A stretch of 34,933 nucleotides of DNA from Alphaproteobacteria bacterium. GTDB lineage: Bacteria > Pseudomonadota > Alphaproteobacteria > ATCC43930 > CGMCC-115725. Shown one piece after another: positions 1 to 9,535 of this stretch; position 1 is the stretch's first letter; every line of letters starts with the position of its first letter. Position numbers and translations under genes: made by a program. Location: contig JAFAHQ010000184.1 in assembly GCA_019237135.1 (NCBI GenBank), forward strand, positions 1 through 34,933. Reading direction: 5' to 3'. The notes beneath the pieces are model-generated. The model had not been told where the DNA came from, did no database searches, and saw nothing but the letters and a program-made list of their open reading frames with translations.

Positions 1-150
1 GACCCTTTCCGGACCTTCGGCCTGCGTATGAAAATCGAGGCGTTTCCCGCGACTTCCAATGGGGGCTTATGCGGCTTCTTGCGATTTCCTCGTTTCTCCG
101 CCGGAGGGGCACGATCAGGACTAGCGCAGGCGCGGAGGTGGAAAAGCAGA

Positions 151-170
151 GGGGGCCTTCGCAGGCCCCC
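151..170 (-). terminator. GC hairpin, possible leftward terminator
   Basis: Perfect 8-base arms (GGGGGCCT / AGGCCCCC) enclose a TCGC loop. Read on the minus strand the hairpin is followed by CTGCTTTTCC, a short T-run, while the plus strand has no T-tract after it. It therefore fits a weak leftward intrinsic terminator better than a rightward one. No confident leftward gene lies immediately upstream, so what it terminates is unknown. Confidence 0.35.
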
Positions 171-678
171 TGGTGCGTCGCTCGCGCGACGAGGTCGAAA
201 GCCTTGCAGCGGAACTGCAAAGCTAGAACGCCCCGGCTGAAACCAGGTCGCAATGAGCGATTTACGCCTTGGAGCAGGGAGGTTCAAGATGGCGGGACTC
301 GGGAGAACCAGAGCATCTCGAGCACGGGAGTTATTGCACAGAAACCTAATTGATATGCCCTCGCCATACCGAGGAGAGTGGCGGTTTGTTGATCAAGCAT
401 CGCGCCCGGTTCGGGCGATTGTTCTGCTGTGATTTCCCGACCGATGCGCCACCCGAGGAGTTCCATGCGGAACATCCGGTTGTTGTCGTGCGAAAACCCG
501 AACCGCCCGCTGCAGGCGCGGTCGGGACAGGCGCTCGCGCCCCCAACACCGGCCGGCTCTTTCGTCCCAAACCCGGAGCAAGTGGTCCTATGCACAAACG
601 TCAAAGCTGCCCCGATAATTGCTAAATTGACAAGCAATGGTTAAGCGTGGTATCAACCGCGCAACTCAGACCGATTCT

Positions 679-685
679 AAGGAGG
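679..685 (+). promoter_or_regulatory. Strong Shine-Dalgarno selecting a TTG start
   Basis: AAGGAGG stands 7 bases before TTG at 693. This near-perfect match favours the TTG over the in-frame ATG at 729, which has no comparable site in front of it. Confidence 0.7.
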
Positions 686-692
686 CACAGGT

Positions 693-1217
693 TTGGAACG
701 AGACACAGGACAAACGACCGAAAACGCGATGGTAGATTTGCAGACAGAGAATTCGCCTGCGCCTGATAATTTCCTGCAGAAGCAGGTCGAGCGGACCCCC
801 GAAGGCCACTTCGTTAAGGGTCAATCGGGCAACCCGGCGGGCCGGGCGGTCGGGTGCCGAAACAAGGCGACGCGGATCGCCGAGGCATTGCTCGACGGCG
901 ATGTCGAGGCGCTGACAAAAAAAGCCGTGTCGCTTGCTCTCGATGGCGATCCGTCCGCGATGCGGCTCTGCTTCGACCGGATCATCGCACCGCGCCGCGC
1001 ACGGCCGGTGCAGCTCGATCTGCCGCCGATCACCGAGGCGGCGGACATCGCGCGCGCGATGGCCGCGATCACAGCGGCGGTTGCCGAAGGCGCCATCACG
1101 CCGGCCGAAGGGGCCGAAGTCGGAATGGTTGTCGAGACCTACCTTCGGGCACTCGAGGCGAGCGATTTCGACAGACGGCTGAAAGCGCTGGAAGCCGCCC
1201 ATGCGGCGGTTTCTTGA
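693..1217 (+). CDS. DUF5681 domain-containing protein
   Basis: This is a 174-residue soluble protein of unknown function. Residues about 37-55 contain the hallmark of DUF5681: a 'G.F.KGQSGNPAGR' block followed by '.GCRNKAT'. The rest is predicted helical and alanine-rich. Members of this family are frequent in alphaproteobacteria and often lie near phage terminase-like genes, but no phage gene is visible here. The TTG start is chosen because of the strong AAGGAGG site before it; an ATG start 12 codons later would leave the domain intact. The stop overlaps the next gene by 17 bases, so the two are probably co-translated. The family assignment rests on the GNPAGR-type motif and is fairly secure; the role is not known. 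Confidence 0.8.
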   Translation: MERDTGQTTENAMVDLQTENSPAPDNFLQKQVERTPEGHFVKGQSGNPAGRAVGCRNKATRIAEALLDGDVEALTKKAVSLALDGDPSAMRLCFDRIIAPRRARPVQLDLPPITEAADIARAMAAITAAVAEGAITPAEGAEVGMVVETYLRALEASDFDRRLKALEAAHAAVS

Positions 1218-1689
1218 TACCCGGCTGGCGCGAGTCACGAAGGCCAAAGCGCCGCGCGATTTGACCGAGGCGCGCCACCGCTCGCTGCTCAGAGGGCGAG
1301 CCGTGGTGCGCACCCTGTTGCGCGAGCGACTGGTCCAGCCGGACGCTGGGCAGGCATTTGCCGGGATGTTGCGGCTCGGTGACGCGGCCGCGGCCGAGCT
1401 CGCCGGCATCCCGGATACACAAGAACTGCGCGAGACCGATTTGGCATTGCTCGCCCGCGATCACGCGGGAGCGGAGGAGATGTTCGAGGCGGGGCTGTTG
1501 CGCCTCGTACGGCAATGCTCAGACGGTCGCGAGCTCGGCACGGCAACCGCGTCTCCGGCCGAGTTGCTCGCGGGGTATGTCGCGCAGGCCGCGGGCGGTG
1601 GAGCCGCCAGCGGCGGGCCGTCCGGCTACGCCGCTTCGGCCGTCACGATCTCGCCGATCACCAGGCCCTTGTCGCCGGCACCGACGTGA
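1201..1689 (+). CDS. Hypothetical protein, convergent overlap with clpB
   Basis: I do not recognise this 162-residue protein. It begins with ATG inside the last codons of the DUF5681 gene (17-base overlap), which suggests translational coupling. Residues 1-130 are helical and rich in Ala, Arg, Leu and Glu, without membrane segments or a signal peptide. The final 22 or so residues are encoded antisense to the end of clpB, because the gene runs 64 bases past the clpB stop from the other side. That tail is low complexity (Ser, Pro, Thr, Ala) and may be a run-on created when an original stop was lost. It may work with the DUF5681 protein, but only the adjacency supports this. Confidence 0.55.
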   Translation: MRRFLDTRLARVTKAKAPRDLTEARHRSLLRGRAVVRTLLRERLVQPDAGQAFAGMLRLGDAAAAELAGIPDTQELRETDLALLARDHAGAEEMFEAGLLRLVRQCSDGRELGTATASPAELLAGYVAQAAGGGAASGGPSGYAASAVTISPITRPLSPAPT

Positions 1690-4220
1690 ACCGTCGCCCC
1701 GTCCGGGATGTGGCCTTCGAGGATTTGCTGGGCTAACGGGTTCTGCAGCTCGCGCTGGATCACCCGCTTCAACGGCCGGGCGCCATAGACCGGATCGTAG
1801 CCGGCATTGGCAAGCCAAGCGCTCGCCGCCGCGTCGACCTCAAGGGTGATCTTGCGGTCGGCGAGCAGTTTTCGCAGCCGTTCGAGCTGGATCGTGACGA
1901 TCCCCTTCAGGTCGTCGCGCGATAGCCGCCGGAACAGCAGGATCTCGTCGAGCCGGTTCAGGAACTCCGGCCGGAACGCATCGCGCACCGCGGCCATCAC
2001 CGCGCTGCGCGCCACCGCCGCCTCCGCGCCCTCCGGCAAGCTCGCCAAGGCCTCGCTGCCGAGGTTCGAGGTCAGCACGATCAAGGTGTTGCGGAAGTCG
2101 ACCGTGCGGCCCTGGCCGTCGGTCAAGCGGCCGTCGTCGAGCACCTGCAGAAGGACGTTGAAGACGTCGGGGTGGGCCTTCTCGACCTCGTCGAACAGGA
2201 TCACCTGGTAGGGCCGGCGCCGCACCGCCTCGGTCAGGGAGCCGCCCTCGTCGTAACCGACATATCCGGGGGGTGCCCCGATCAGACGCGCGACCGAGTG
2301 CTTCTCCATGTATTCCGACATGTCGATGCGCACCATCGCGCTCTCGTCGTCGAACAGGAATTCCGCCAAGGCCCGCGTCAGCTCGGTTTTGCCGACACCG
2401 GTCGGTCCGAGAAACAGGAACGAGCCCAGCGGCCGGTTCGGATCCTGCAGCCCGGCTCGAGCACGGCGGATGGCGTTAGACACAGCGATGATCGCCTCGT
2501 CCTGACCGACCACCCGACGGCGCAAATTCTGCTCCATGTTGAGAAGCTTCTCCCGCTCGCCCGACAGCATCTTGTCGACCGGTATCCCAGTCCAGCGCGA
2601 CACCACGGCGGCGATGTGCTCCTCGGTGACGGCTTCCTCGACCATCCGCCCCGCCTCGGCGCTCTCGACCTCGTTGAGCTTGCGTTCGAGCTCGGGGATC
2701 ACGCCATAGGTCAGCTCGCCGGCCCGGCTCCAATCGCCGCGGCGTTGCACGATGTCGAGCTCGGCGCGCGCCTGGTCGAGCTGCTCCTTCAATTTCTGCG
2801 CCCCGGCGAGCTTGTCCTTTTCGGCGCGCCATTGCGCGGTCAGCTCGGCCGATCGCTGCTCGAGCTCTTCGAGCTCCCTAACCAGCCTTTCGAGGCGGTC
2901 GCGCGAGGCCGGGTCGTTTTCCTTTTTCAGCGCTTCGCGCTCGATCTTGAGCTGCACGATGCGGCGGTCGAGTTCGTCGATCGCTTCCGGCTTCGAGTCG
3001 ACCTCCATGCGCAGCCGGGAGGCCGCCTCGTCCATCAGGTCGATCGCCTTGTCCGGCAAAAACCGGTCGGTAATGTAGCGGTTCGACAAGGTCGCGGCGG
3101 CGACGATCGCCCCATCGGTGATGCGCACGCCGTGATGCAGCTCGTATTTCTCCTTGATCCCGCGGAGGATCGAAATCGTGTCTTCGACCGACGGCTCGTC
3201 GACAAAGACCGGCTGAAAACGCCGCGCCAGAGCGGCGTCCTTCTCAATGTTTTTGCGGTATTCGTCGAGTGTGGTGGCGCCGATGCAATGCAGTTCGCCG
3301 CGGGCCAAAGCCGGCTTCAGCATGTTGGAGGCGTCCATCGCCCCTTCCGCCTTGCCGGCGCCGACGAGGGTGTGTAGTTCGTCGATGAACAGCACGATCT
3401 CGCCGGCGGCGGCGGTGATCTCGGACAAGACTGCCTTCAGCCGCTCTTCGAACTCGCCGCGGTATTTGGAGCCGGCGACCATCGCGCCGAGATCGAGCGC
3501 AAGCAGGCGCTTGTCCTTGAGGCCCTCAGGCACGTCGCCATTGACGATGCGCAGCGCCAAGCCCTCGACGATCGCGGTCTTGCCGACCCCGGGCTCCCCG
3601 ATCAACACCGGGTTGTTCTTGGTCCGCCGCGACAGCACCTGCATCGTGCGGCGAATCTCCTCGTCCCGGCCGATCACGGGGTCGAGCTTGCCTTCGCGGG
3701 CCACGGCGGTCAGGTCGCGGGCATAGCGTTTGAGCGCGTCGTACCCTTCCTCGGCCGATGCGCTGTCGGCCTTGCGGCCCTTGCGCAGATCTTCGATCGC
3801 CGCGTTGAGCTTCTGCGGTGTGACGCCGCCGGCGGCTAGCGCCTTGCCGGCGGGTGTTTCCCTGGCCATCGCTAGTGCCAGCAGCAGCCGCTCTACGGTG
3901 ACAAAGCTGTCGCCGGCCTTCTCGGCGATCTGTTCTGCTTGCTCGAAGACCCGAGCGATCTCGGGCGTCAGATATACCTGGCCGGCGCCACTCCCCTCGA
4001 CCCGTGGCTGCTTGCCGAGTTCGGTTTCGACCGCGCTCAGGACGGTCTGTGGATCGCCGCCCGCCGCTCGGATCAAATTGCCGCAAAGACCTTCCTTATC
4101 ATCGAGGAGAGTCTTCAGGAGATGTTCGGGCGTCAGCCGCTGATGGCCACTGCGCAACGCCAAGCCCTGGGCCGATTGGATGAATCCTTTCGACCGCTCG
4201 GTATATTTCTCGAATTCCAT
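1626..4220 (-). CDS. clpB: ATP-dependent chaperone ClpB
   Basis: Cytosolic AAA+ disaggregase that threads aggregated proteins through a hexamer, together with DnaK/DnaJ/GrpE. At 864 residues it has the normal family length. The order is complete: Clp N-domain (about 1-145), first AAA+ module with Walker A GEPGVGKT (208-215), pore loop near 251-258 and Walker B ending FIDELH (278-283), the coiled-coil middle domain (about 405-525), then the second AAA+ module with GPTGVGKT (605-612), pore loop GYVGYDEGG (652-660) and Walker [10 protein letters not shown] (675-683). Both Walker B motifs keep the acidic pair. It starts with ATG at 4220 ([10 protein letters not shown]), the usual family start. 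It is last in the prfA-prmC-DUF4167-clpB run but has its own 144-base upstream gap carrying a heat-shock-like promoter. Confidence 0.98.
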   Translation of the reverse strand: MEFEKYTERSKGFIQSAQGLALRSGHQRLTPEHLLKTLLDDKEGLCGNLIRAAGGDPQTVLSAVETELGKQPRVEGSGAGQVYLTPEIARVFEQAEQIAEKAGDSFVTVERLLLALAMARETPAGKALAAGGVTPQKLNAAIEDLRKGRKADSASAEEGYDALKRYARDLTAVAREGKLDPVIGRDEEIRRTMQVLSRRTKNNPVLIGEPGVGKTAIVEGLALRIVNGDVPEGLKDKRLLALDLGAMVAGSKYRGEFEERLKAVLSEITAAAGEIVLFIDELHTLVGAGKAEGAMDASNMLKPALARGELHCIGATTLDEYRKNIEKDAALARRFQPVFVDEPSVEDTISILRGIKEKYELHHGVRITDGAIVAAATLSNRYITDRFLPDKAIDLMDEAASRLRMEVDSKPEAIDELDRRIVQLKIEREALKKENDPASRDRLERLVRELEELEQRSAELTAQWRAEKDKLAGAQKLKEQLDQARAELDIVQRRGDWSRAGELTYGVIPELERKLNEVESAEAGRMVEEAVTEEHIAAVVSRWTGIPVDKMLSGEREKLLNMEQNLRRRVVGQDEAIIAVSNAIRRARAGLQDPNRPLGSFLFLGPTGVGKTELTRALAEFLFDDESAMVRIDMSEYMEKHSVARLIGAPPGYVGYDEGGSLTEAVRRRPYQVILFDEVEKAHPDVFNVLLQVLDDGRLTDGQGRTVDFRNTLIVLTSNLGSEALASLPEGAEAAVARSAVMAAVRDAFRPEFLNRLDEILLFRRLSRDDLKGIVTIQLERLRKLLADRKITLEVDAAASAWLANAGYDPVYGARPLKRVIQRELQNPLAQQILEGHIPDGATVHVGAGDKGLVIGEIVTAEAA

Positions 4221-4289
4221 GATTTACTCGCTCTGCTGAACCGGCCGTGGCACCCCTGTTCAGGCGATCCCGCAACCCTTCAGCAGGCA

Positions 4290-4316
4290 ATATGGTGCGG
4301 GCGGGTTGGCGCTCAA
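4290..4316 (-). promoter_or_regulatory. clpB: Possible heat-shock (sigma-32) promoter of clpB
   Basis: On the minus strand TTGAGC (4316-4311) and CCATAT (4295-4290) are separated by 15 bases, about 70 bases before the clpB ATG. The -10 side (CACCATAT) resembles the CCCCATNT type of sigma-32 promoter. clpB is a classic heat-shock gene, so the position makes sense. The -35 box also sits inside a small GGGTTG/CAACCC inverted repeat. The call comes from eye matching only. Confidence 0.4.
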
Positions 4317-4364
4317 CCCCAACCGGGGCGGCCCCGTGAGCGCCGTTGGCTTACGCCCGCAGGA

Positions 4365-4805
4365 CTAGGCGAACGGGGGGGTATCGCTCGAATTGGGCAG
4401 CTCGGTACGAAGCGGCTGCTCGTCGCTCGCCGGCGGCGGCGAGGGTTGTGCGAAAGCCTCGTTCGTCTCGCGACTTTCGGCCTCGGACCCGCCCGCCTCT
4501 AGATCGGCCGGCGTCATCGGGCGTGGTGCCCCATGCGGGTGGCCTTCTCCGTTCGCATTCATGACGCGGAAATAATGCTCCGCGTGCTGATAGAGGTTTT
4601 CGGCCGCAATCCGATCGCCGCTGGACGCTGCTTCGCGTGCCAAGGCCACATAGCGTTCGAAAACTTGATAAGCGTTGCCGCGAATTTTTACGTTTGGACC
4701 ATTGCTGTCGAAAGTTTGTATTCGGTGGGGCATCCGCGGTCGGTTGTGGTGCGGATTGCCTCCGTTGCCGCGACCGCGCGATCGCTTGTTTGGTCCTGGT
4801 CTCAT
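4365..4805 (-). CDS. DUF4167 domain-containing protein
   Basis: 146-residue protein starting at ATG 4805 (a GTG lies one codon upstream at 4808). The N-terminal third is very basic, with an SRGRG-type start followed by Asn/His/Arg-rich sequence typical of RNA-binding tails. Then comes the DUF4167 core (about 30-85), whose recognisable part is 'G..VKIRGNAYQVFERY..LAREA', '.GDRI.AENL.QHAEHYFR'. The C-terminal 60 residues are acidic, Pro/Ser-rich and probably disordered. The family is found in alphaproteobacteria next to prmC and clpB, exactly as here. Its function is not established; the basic tail and the release-factor neighbours hint at an RNA or ribosome link, which is inference. Confidence 0.9.
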   Translation of the reverse strand: MRPGPNKRSRGRGNGGNPHHNRPRMPHRIQTFDSNGPNVKIRGNAYQVFERYVALAREAASSGDRIAAENLYQHAEHYFRVMNANGEGHPHGAPRPMTPADLEAGGSEAESRETNEAFAQPSPPPASDEQPLRTELPNSSDTPPFA

Positions 4806-4965
4806 CACACCTGTCTAATCGCGGTGAACACAGTTGGACCGATGTCCGGCGGGAGCTTACCACGCCCTCTCGGGTGGTTGCGGCCACGTCGCCGCGTTCC
4901 CAGACGATGTTGAGCCCCCGAGCACCTCCACCCTAGACGGGACCGCCGCGCATTCCAACAGTTTT

Positions 4966-5817
4966 CTACAGAGCGCGAGCCACTACGCAGCGCCTGATGC
5001 CGGCGAGGTCCCTCTCACAACTCTCGATCGCCAGCCCGCTTGCCTGCAAAATTGCTGCGACAGCCGAGGCCTGACCCAGCCCGACCTCAGATACAAAAAC
5101 CGCCCCCGGCTTTAGCAACCGGGGGAGGTCCCGCACGAGAGACCGATAAGCGCCAAGACCGTCGGCGCCGCCGTCGAGGGCCAAACAGGGGTCGTAAAGG
5201 GCGACTTCGCACGGCAAATTGGCGAGTGCCGCACTGGCGATATAAGGCGGGTTCGAAACGATTACCTCAAACCCGCCCGTTAGAGCCGCTCCCCAATCGC
5301 CAACAAAGAAATGAGCACGCTTGGCAAGGCCGATCGCCGCTGCATTGCGACGCGCGGTGATCATCGCGCCCGCGACGATATCGACCCCAATCCCGGTCGC
5401 GGCCGGGAGTTCTGAAAGGAGCGCGAGTAGGATGCACCCGGTGCCGGCCCCGAGGTCGAGAAGGCGGAACGGTGCCCGCCGATCGGAAACGCGCCGCAAC
5501 ACGGCTTCGACGACGGTTTCGGTCTCCGGTCGCGGATCGAGTGTGTCGGGCGATAGCTCGAATTCCAGGCTCCAGAATTCACGGCGGCCGAGGATGCGGC
5601 TCAATGGCTCGCGCCCGGCCATTCGATCCAAAGCCAGCCGAAAGCGACTGGTCTGTTGCTCATCGAGCACCTGTTCCGGATGGCCCAGAAGCTCGGCAGG
5701 CGTCAGATCAAGCGCCCTGGCCACCAACCGTCGGGCCAGACGGCGGGGCTCCGCAAATCCGGCTCGCGACAGCGTAGAGGCAGCCTCGCCGAGTAAGGAG
5801 ATGAGCGTCTCCCTCAC
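4966..5817 (-). CDS. prmC: Peptide chain release factor N5-glutamine methyltransferase
   Basis: Uses SAM to methylate the GGQ glutamine of release factors 1 and 2, including the product of the gene just upstream. The 283-residue protein has the PrmC/HemK layout: a helical N-domain, the RPETE element (about 96-100), SAM motif DLGAGTG (121-127), and the catalytic NPPY (189-192), which holds the substrate glutamine. I chose GTG at 5817 because GGGTGAGG lies just in front of it and the gene then begins 13 bases after the prfA stop. A longer frame reaches an ATG at 5877, but that would overlap prfA by 47 bases and add residues not typical of the family. It is in the prfA operon. Confidence 0.95.
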   Translation of the reverse strand: MRETLISLLGEAASTLSRAGFAEPRRLARRLVARALDLTPAELLGHPEQVLDEQQTSRFRLALDRMAGREPLSRILGRREFWSLEFELSPDTLDPRPETETVVEAVLRRVSDRRAPFRLLDLGAGTGCILLALLSELPAATGIGVDIVAGAMITARRNAAAIGLAKRAHFFVGDWGAALTGGFEVIVSNPPYIASAALANLPCEVALYDPCLALDGGADGLGAYRSLVRDLPRLLKPGAVFVSEVGLGQASAVAAILQASGLAIESCERDLAGIRRCVVARAL

Positions 5818-5830
5818 ATTGACCTCACCC

Positions 5831-6904
5831 CTAAATGGTTGCCAATCGAGCAGCTTGGTCCTCGGCGAGAAGGGCATCGATGATCTCGTCGAGCGCCTCG
5901 CCGCTCATCACCTTGTCGATCTTGTATAGGGTCAGGTTGATGCGGTGGTCGGTGACTCGGCCTTGCGGGAAATTGTAGGTGCGGATGCGTTCCGATCGAT
6001 CGCCGCTGCCGACCTGGCTCTTGCGCTGGGCCGCACGCGCGCTGTCACGCGCTTGCCGTTCCATCTCGTAGAGGCGCGAGCGTAACACCTTAAGCGCCCT
6101 CGCCTTGTTCTTGTGCTGTGACTTCTCGTCCTGCTGGATGACGACGAGCGCGGTCGGCAAATGGGTAATCCGTACCGCGCTGTCGGTCGTATTGACCGAT
6201 TGGCCACCGGGTCCGCTCGCCCTGAAGACGTCGATGCGCAAATCCCTCTCATCAATCCGGATATCGACCTCTTCTGCCTCGCGTAACACGGCGATGGTGG
6301 CGGCGGAAGTATGGATGCGCCCGCTTGCTTCGGTCTCGGGTACACGCTGGACGCGGTGCACCCCTGATTCGAACTTGAGCCGGGCGAACACGTCTCGCCC
6401 GCTGATCAGTGCGCTCGCCTCCTTGAAACCGCCGAGGCCAGTCTCTGAGAGATCGAGGACTTCGAAGCGCCAGCCTTGCACGTCGGCATAGCGCTGATAC
6501 ATGCGAAAGAGTTCGGCGGCAAACAGCGCCGCCTCCTCTCCCCCGGTGCCCGCGCGCACCTCGAGGATGGCGTTGCGCGCGTCGTCGGCATCCCTCGGCA
6601 ACAGCGCCAGTTTGACCTGCTGCTCAAGCTCCGGAAGGCGTTCGCGCAAGATCCGCACCTCGCCTTCGGCGAGCGCCTTGAGTTCCGGATCTTCGTTCGA
6701 CCGGGCAATTTCGATAAGCGAGGCGAGTTCGTCGCGTGCGCGGCGCAACGCAGCGATGCTCTCGACGATCGGGCTCAGCTCGCTGTACTCCTTCGACAAT
6801 CGCGCAAAATCGACACCGGTGAGCTCGCTGCCGCCGAGCACGTCGCGCAGCTCCGCATGACGGCGGACGAGCTGCTCCAGATGCGCTTCGAGAGATGCCT
6901 CCAC
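5831..6904 (-). CDS. prfA: Peptide chain release factor 1
   Basis: Recognises UAA and UAG in the ribosomal A site and triggers peptide release. It is 357 residues, the normal RF1 length. The GGQ motif is at 233-235 within SGPGGQSVN. The stop-codon-reading PxT tripeptide is PET (189-191), followed by the usual [12 protein letters not shown] segment, which identifies RF1 rather than RF2. The downstream neighbour is prmC, the enzyme that modifies this GGQ. It begins 12 bases after the hisS stop, so hisS, prfA and prmC very probably form one transcript. Confidence 0.97.
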   Translation of the reverse strand: MEASLEAHLEQLVRRHAELRDVLGGSELTGVDFARLSKEYSELSPIVESIAALRRARDELASLIEIARSNEDPELKALAEGEVRILRERLPELEQQVKLALLPRDADDARNAILEVRAGTGGEEAALFAAELFRMYQRYADVQGWRFEVLDLSETGLGGFKEASALISGRDVFARLKFESGVHRVQRVPETEASGRIHTSAATIAVLREAEEVDIRIDERDLRIDVFRASGPGGQSVNTTDSAVRITHLPTALVVIQQDEKSQHKNKARALKVLRSRLYEMERQARDSARAAQRKSQVGSGDRSERIRTYNFPQGRVTDHRINLTLYKIDKVMSGEALDEIIDALLAEDQAARLATI

Positions 6905-6916
6905 CGTGCCCCGAAC

Positions 6917-8176
6917 TCAGAAAAGGATTTGCTCGTCGGCCAGCGCTTTGAGTCGCGCCGGCAGTTCGGCAAGGGTGACTTCGGTCTGCTCCCCGTTGGC
7001 GAGATTGCGCAAGGTCGCCGCGCCTCGTGCCAGCTCATCATCGCCCAGCAAGATGGCAGCAAACGCGTTGATCCGATTGGCTCGCCGCAGGCGACGCGCG
7101 AGGTTGCCGGAATATCCGAGATCGATCGTGAAACCGGAGCCGCGAAGATCCTCGGCGAGCTTCAGCGCGACGGTTTCGCCGACCTCGCCGATCGGCACCA
7201 GCGCAACCGGGCTCGGCGGCGGCGGTGGAGCGATCAGCATCGCCAGCCGCTCGATGCCTGCGGCCCAGCCGACCCCGGGCAACGCCGGGCCACCCATCAG
7301 CTCGACGAGACCGTCATATCGACCGCCGCCCATAACCGTGCCCTGCGCTCCGAGCTCGGCGGTCACGAACTCGAAGGCGGTATGGGTGTAATAGTCAAGT
7401 CCTCGCACGAGCTGTGGGTTCAACCGATAATTTATCCCGAGCCGATCGAGCCCGATACGGACCAGATCAAAAAAACGGCGCGACTCGGGATTCAGATAAT
7501 CGGCAAACGCCGGCGCATACCGAGCGACGCGCTGGTCGGTTTTTTCTTTCGAATCGAAGATACGCAGCGGGTTACGTTCGAGGCGCCGCTGGCTGTCCTC
7601 CGACAATTCGGAAGCCCGAGCGGAAAAATAGGCAACGAGCGCCTCGCGATAGGAGGCCCGGCTCGCGGGATCGCCCAAAGTGTTGAGCTGGAGCTCGACG
7701 CGATCACCGATCCCGAGCGCTGCGAGGATGCGGCCGCCGAGTGCGATCACCTCGATGTCGGCTTGCGGCTGCGCCACCCCGATCAGCTCGACCCCGATCT
7801 GGTGAAACTGGCGGAACCGGCCCTTTTGCGGGCGCTCATAGCGGAACATCGGGCCGCTATAGAAGAATTTCAGCGGCACGCTCTGGGCAAGGCCATTGGA
7901 GATCAACGCACGAACCACGCCGGCTGTGTTCTCCGGCCGCAAGGTCAACTCCTCACCGCCACGGTCGTTGAAGGTGTACATCTCCTTGGCAACAATGTCG
8001 GTGTGCTCGCCGATGGGGCGCGCGAAAACCTCGGTGAACTCGAAAATCGGCGTCGCCATTTCGGCAAAGCCGTAGAGTTCGGCTGCGGCCCGCGCAGTCT
8101 CGACCACCCGGCGGTGGCGCCGCGCCGCCTCGGGAAGAACATCTTGAGTACCGCGGACCGCCTGCAAGGCGCGCAT
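6917..8176 (-). CDS. hisS: Histidine--tRNA ligase
   Basis: Charges tRNA-His with histidine in the cytosol. The 419 residues cover a full class II synthetase: motif 1 region (about 40-80), motif 2 with [10 protein letters not shown] and RQFHQ (111-126), the histidine-specific RGLDYYT (258-264), motif 3 WAAGIER (304-310), and the C-terminal anticodon-binding domain (about 325-419). All key motifs are present, so this is HisRS and not the HisZ regulatory paralogue, which lacks them. A run of prolines at about 316-320 links the two domains. It starts with ATG at 8176 and is followed at 12 bases by prfA. A 12-base palindrome lies in its upstream leader. Confidence 0.97.
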   Translation of the reverse strand: MRALQAVRGTQDVLPEAARRHRRVVETARAAAELYGFAEMATPIFEFTEVFARPIGEHTDIVAKEMYTFNDRGGEELTLRPENTAGVVRALISNGLAQSVPLKFFYSGPMFRYERPQKGRFRQFHQIGVELIGVAQPQADIEVIALGGRILAALGIGDRVELQLNTLGDPASRASYREALVAYFSARASELSEDSQRRLERNPLRIFDSKEKTDQRVARYAPAFADYLNPESRRFFDLVRIGLDRLGINYRLNPQLVRGLDYYTHTAFEFVTAELGAQGTVMGGGRYDGLVELMGGPALPGVGWAAGIERLAMLIAPPPPPSPVALVPIGEVGETVALKLAEDLRGSGFTIDLGYSGNLARRLRRANRINAFAAILLGDDELARGAATLRNLANGEQTEVTLAELPARLKALADEQILF

Positions 8177-8194
8177 GCAAAATACCCAGACCGC

Positions 8195-8206
8195 TCTCCG
8201 CGGAGA
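8195..8206. repeat. 12-base palindrome upstream of hisS
   Basis: TCTCCGCGGAGA is a perfect palindrome about 18 bases upstream of the hisS start. It could be an operator or part of a leader fold. The ABC permease gene ends about 110 bases further upstream. No function can be assigned. Confidence 0.3.
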
Positions 8207-8314
8207 ACCAGTCGTTGTCGATCGTCTACGCCAAGGTGTTGCTTGTCGACGGACTCTTCAACCGTTCACACAGAGCCCGTCCCTCGGCCTCCGCCGGCAT
8301 CATCTGCTTGGAGC

Positions 8315-9535
8315 CTAGTGATACGGGTCGGCGGCATCGCGCAACCCGTCGCCGAAAAAGTTGAACGCCAAGACGGTAATGACGACATTTGCCACTGGCA
8401 GCATCAACCATGGGTAAAGTGCTACGACATTAATGTTCTGCGCTTCGTTGAGCAGAACACCCCAGCTCGTCATTGGTGGCCGCAGCCCGAGACCGAGGAA
8501 AGAAAGTGCCGTCTCGCCCAGGATCATCCCCGGGATGACCAAGGTCGCCGAGGCGATCAGATGGCTCATGAAACTTGGTAGGAGGTGCCGGCCGATAATG
8601 CGCGCTGGTCGCGCGCCCATCAGTACCGCGGCGGTGCAGAAGTCCTCCTCGCGCAACGCCAAGAGCTTGGACCGAACGGCTCGGGCAAGGTGGGTCCATT
8701 CGATCATCCCGAGGATCAATGTGATGCCGACGTAAACAAGGATCGGGCTCCAACTAACTGGCAATATCGCCGAAAGCGCCATCCACAGCGGCAAGTGAGG
8801 AAAGGATTGGACAACTTCGATCCCGCGCTGAATCAGGATATCGGTCCAACCGCCATAATAACCGGCGATCCCACCGATCAAGATCCCGAGTGTAAAGCTC
8901 ACGGCAACGCCGAGGAGTCCGACCGTCAGCGAGATCCGCGCCCCATACACCATCCGTGAAAGGAGATCGCGACCGAGCCGATCTGTGCCCAGTAAGAAGA
9001 GCTGCCCGGCGTGGGCCGGGCAAGCAAGATGCAGGTCGGCACGGAACAATCCCCAGAACAAATATTCCTCGCCACGACAAAAGAAACGGATAGTCTGGCG
9101 TTTTTCTGGGTTCGGCGTGTATACCCGCTCGAGAGCCGCCATGTCAAGCCGATAGTCGAACCCATAGACGAAAGGCGGGACAAGTCGGCCATCGTGAAAG
9201 ATCCGCACGCGTTGCGGCGGCGCGAAGATGAAATCGGTGTTGCGCGTGTCGAGACCGTAGGGAGCGAGAAACTCGCAGATCAGAATAGATAGGTACATCG
9301 TCAGCAGGACCGCACCGGATATAACGGCGACCCGGTGGCGGCAAAGCTTCCACCACATCATCCGCCACTGCGACGCCATATAGAAGCGCTCTTGCGCCGG
9401 CGTCATACGCTCGACCGCGTAGGGGTCGAAAGGCGCGTCCGAGACGAAGTGCGCCAGCTCATTGTCGGTGTGAACGGCCGTCGCCTCGTTGCCGCGGCGC
9501 GGCAGGCCGCCGGACGCGAAGGCCAAATCGCTCAT
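8315..9535 (-). CDS. ABC importer permease, OppC/YejE type
   Basis: Inner-membrane permease subunit of the peptide/oligosaccharide-type importer encoded here, 406 residues. After a soluble N-terminus (about 1-65) comes one membrane helix (about 68-92), then an unusually long periplasmic loop of about 90 residues, then the BPD_transp_1 core. The core begins with the family motif LLGTDRLGRDLLSRMVYGAR and includes the ATPase-coupling region around TAAVLMGARPARII. It ends with DGLRDAADPY, typical of the OppC/DppC/YejE branch. Its ATG overlaps the stop of the OppB-type permease (ATGA at 9532-9535), so the two are translationally coupled. It is the last importer gene; hisS follows after 138 bases. 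Confidence 0.93.
   Translation of the reverse strand: MSDLAFASGGLPRRGNEATAVHTDNELAHFVSDAPFDPYAVERMTPAQERFYMASQWRMMWWKLCRHRVAVISGAVLLTMYLSILICEFLAPYGLDTRNTDFIFAPPQRVRIFHDGRLVPPFVYGFDYRLDMAALERVYTPNPEKRQTIRFFCRGEEYLFWGLFRADLHLACPAHAGQLFLLGTDRLGRDLLSRMVYGARISLTVGLLGVAVSFTLGILIGGIAGYYGGWTDILIQRGIEVVQSFPHLPLWMALSAILPVSWSPILVYVGITLILGMIEWTHLARAVRSKLLALREEDFCTAAVLMGARPARIIGRHLLPSFMSHLIASATLVIPGMILGETALSFLGLGLRPPMTSWGVLLNEAQNINVVALYPWLMLPVANVVITVLAFNFFGDGLRDAADPYH

Larger units (their letters stand above)
1..692. other. Gene-poor leader region
   Basis: No convincing gene is seen here. The open frames on both strands overlap one another, give arginine/proline-rich or low-complexity translations and resemble no family I know. 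The longest, on the minus strand at 284-637 (117 codons), has no supporting start site. I found no tRNA, rRNA or tmRNA signature. The visible structure is a strong GC hairpin at 151-170, a weaker one at 403-417 (6-base arms around GTT), and the ribosome binding site of the following gene near 680. The promoter of the DUF5681 gene should lie in the last 100 bases, but I cannot pick its boxes with confidence. Confidence 0.5.

Noticed and set aside
151-420. Possible structured RNA (tmRNA, 6S or SRP-like) in the leader, because of two hairpins
   Set aside because: None of the conserved tags, tetraloops or terminal stems of those RNAs could be found.
284-637. 117-codon minus-strand open frame in the leader region
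   Set aside because: No recognisable domain, no good ribosome binding site seen, and competing frames on the other strand cover the same bases; a chance frame in GC-rich DNA is more likely.
2172-3377. Long plus-strand open frame opposite clpB
   Set aside because: It is the antisense shadow of ClpB; the minus strand encodes a complete, motif-perfect protein.
6332-6340. PET instead of the more familiar PAT in the RF1 stop-codon-recognition tripeptide
   Set aside because: It satisfies the PxT rule for RF1, where the middle residue varies; not evidence of altered codon reading.
6476-8581. 701-codon plus-strand frame opposite prfA, hisS and the permease end
   Set aside because: It spans three real minus-strand genes, and its translation is Arg/Gly/His-rich without any domain; shadow of GC-rich coding DNA.
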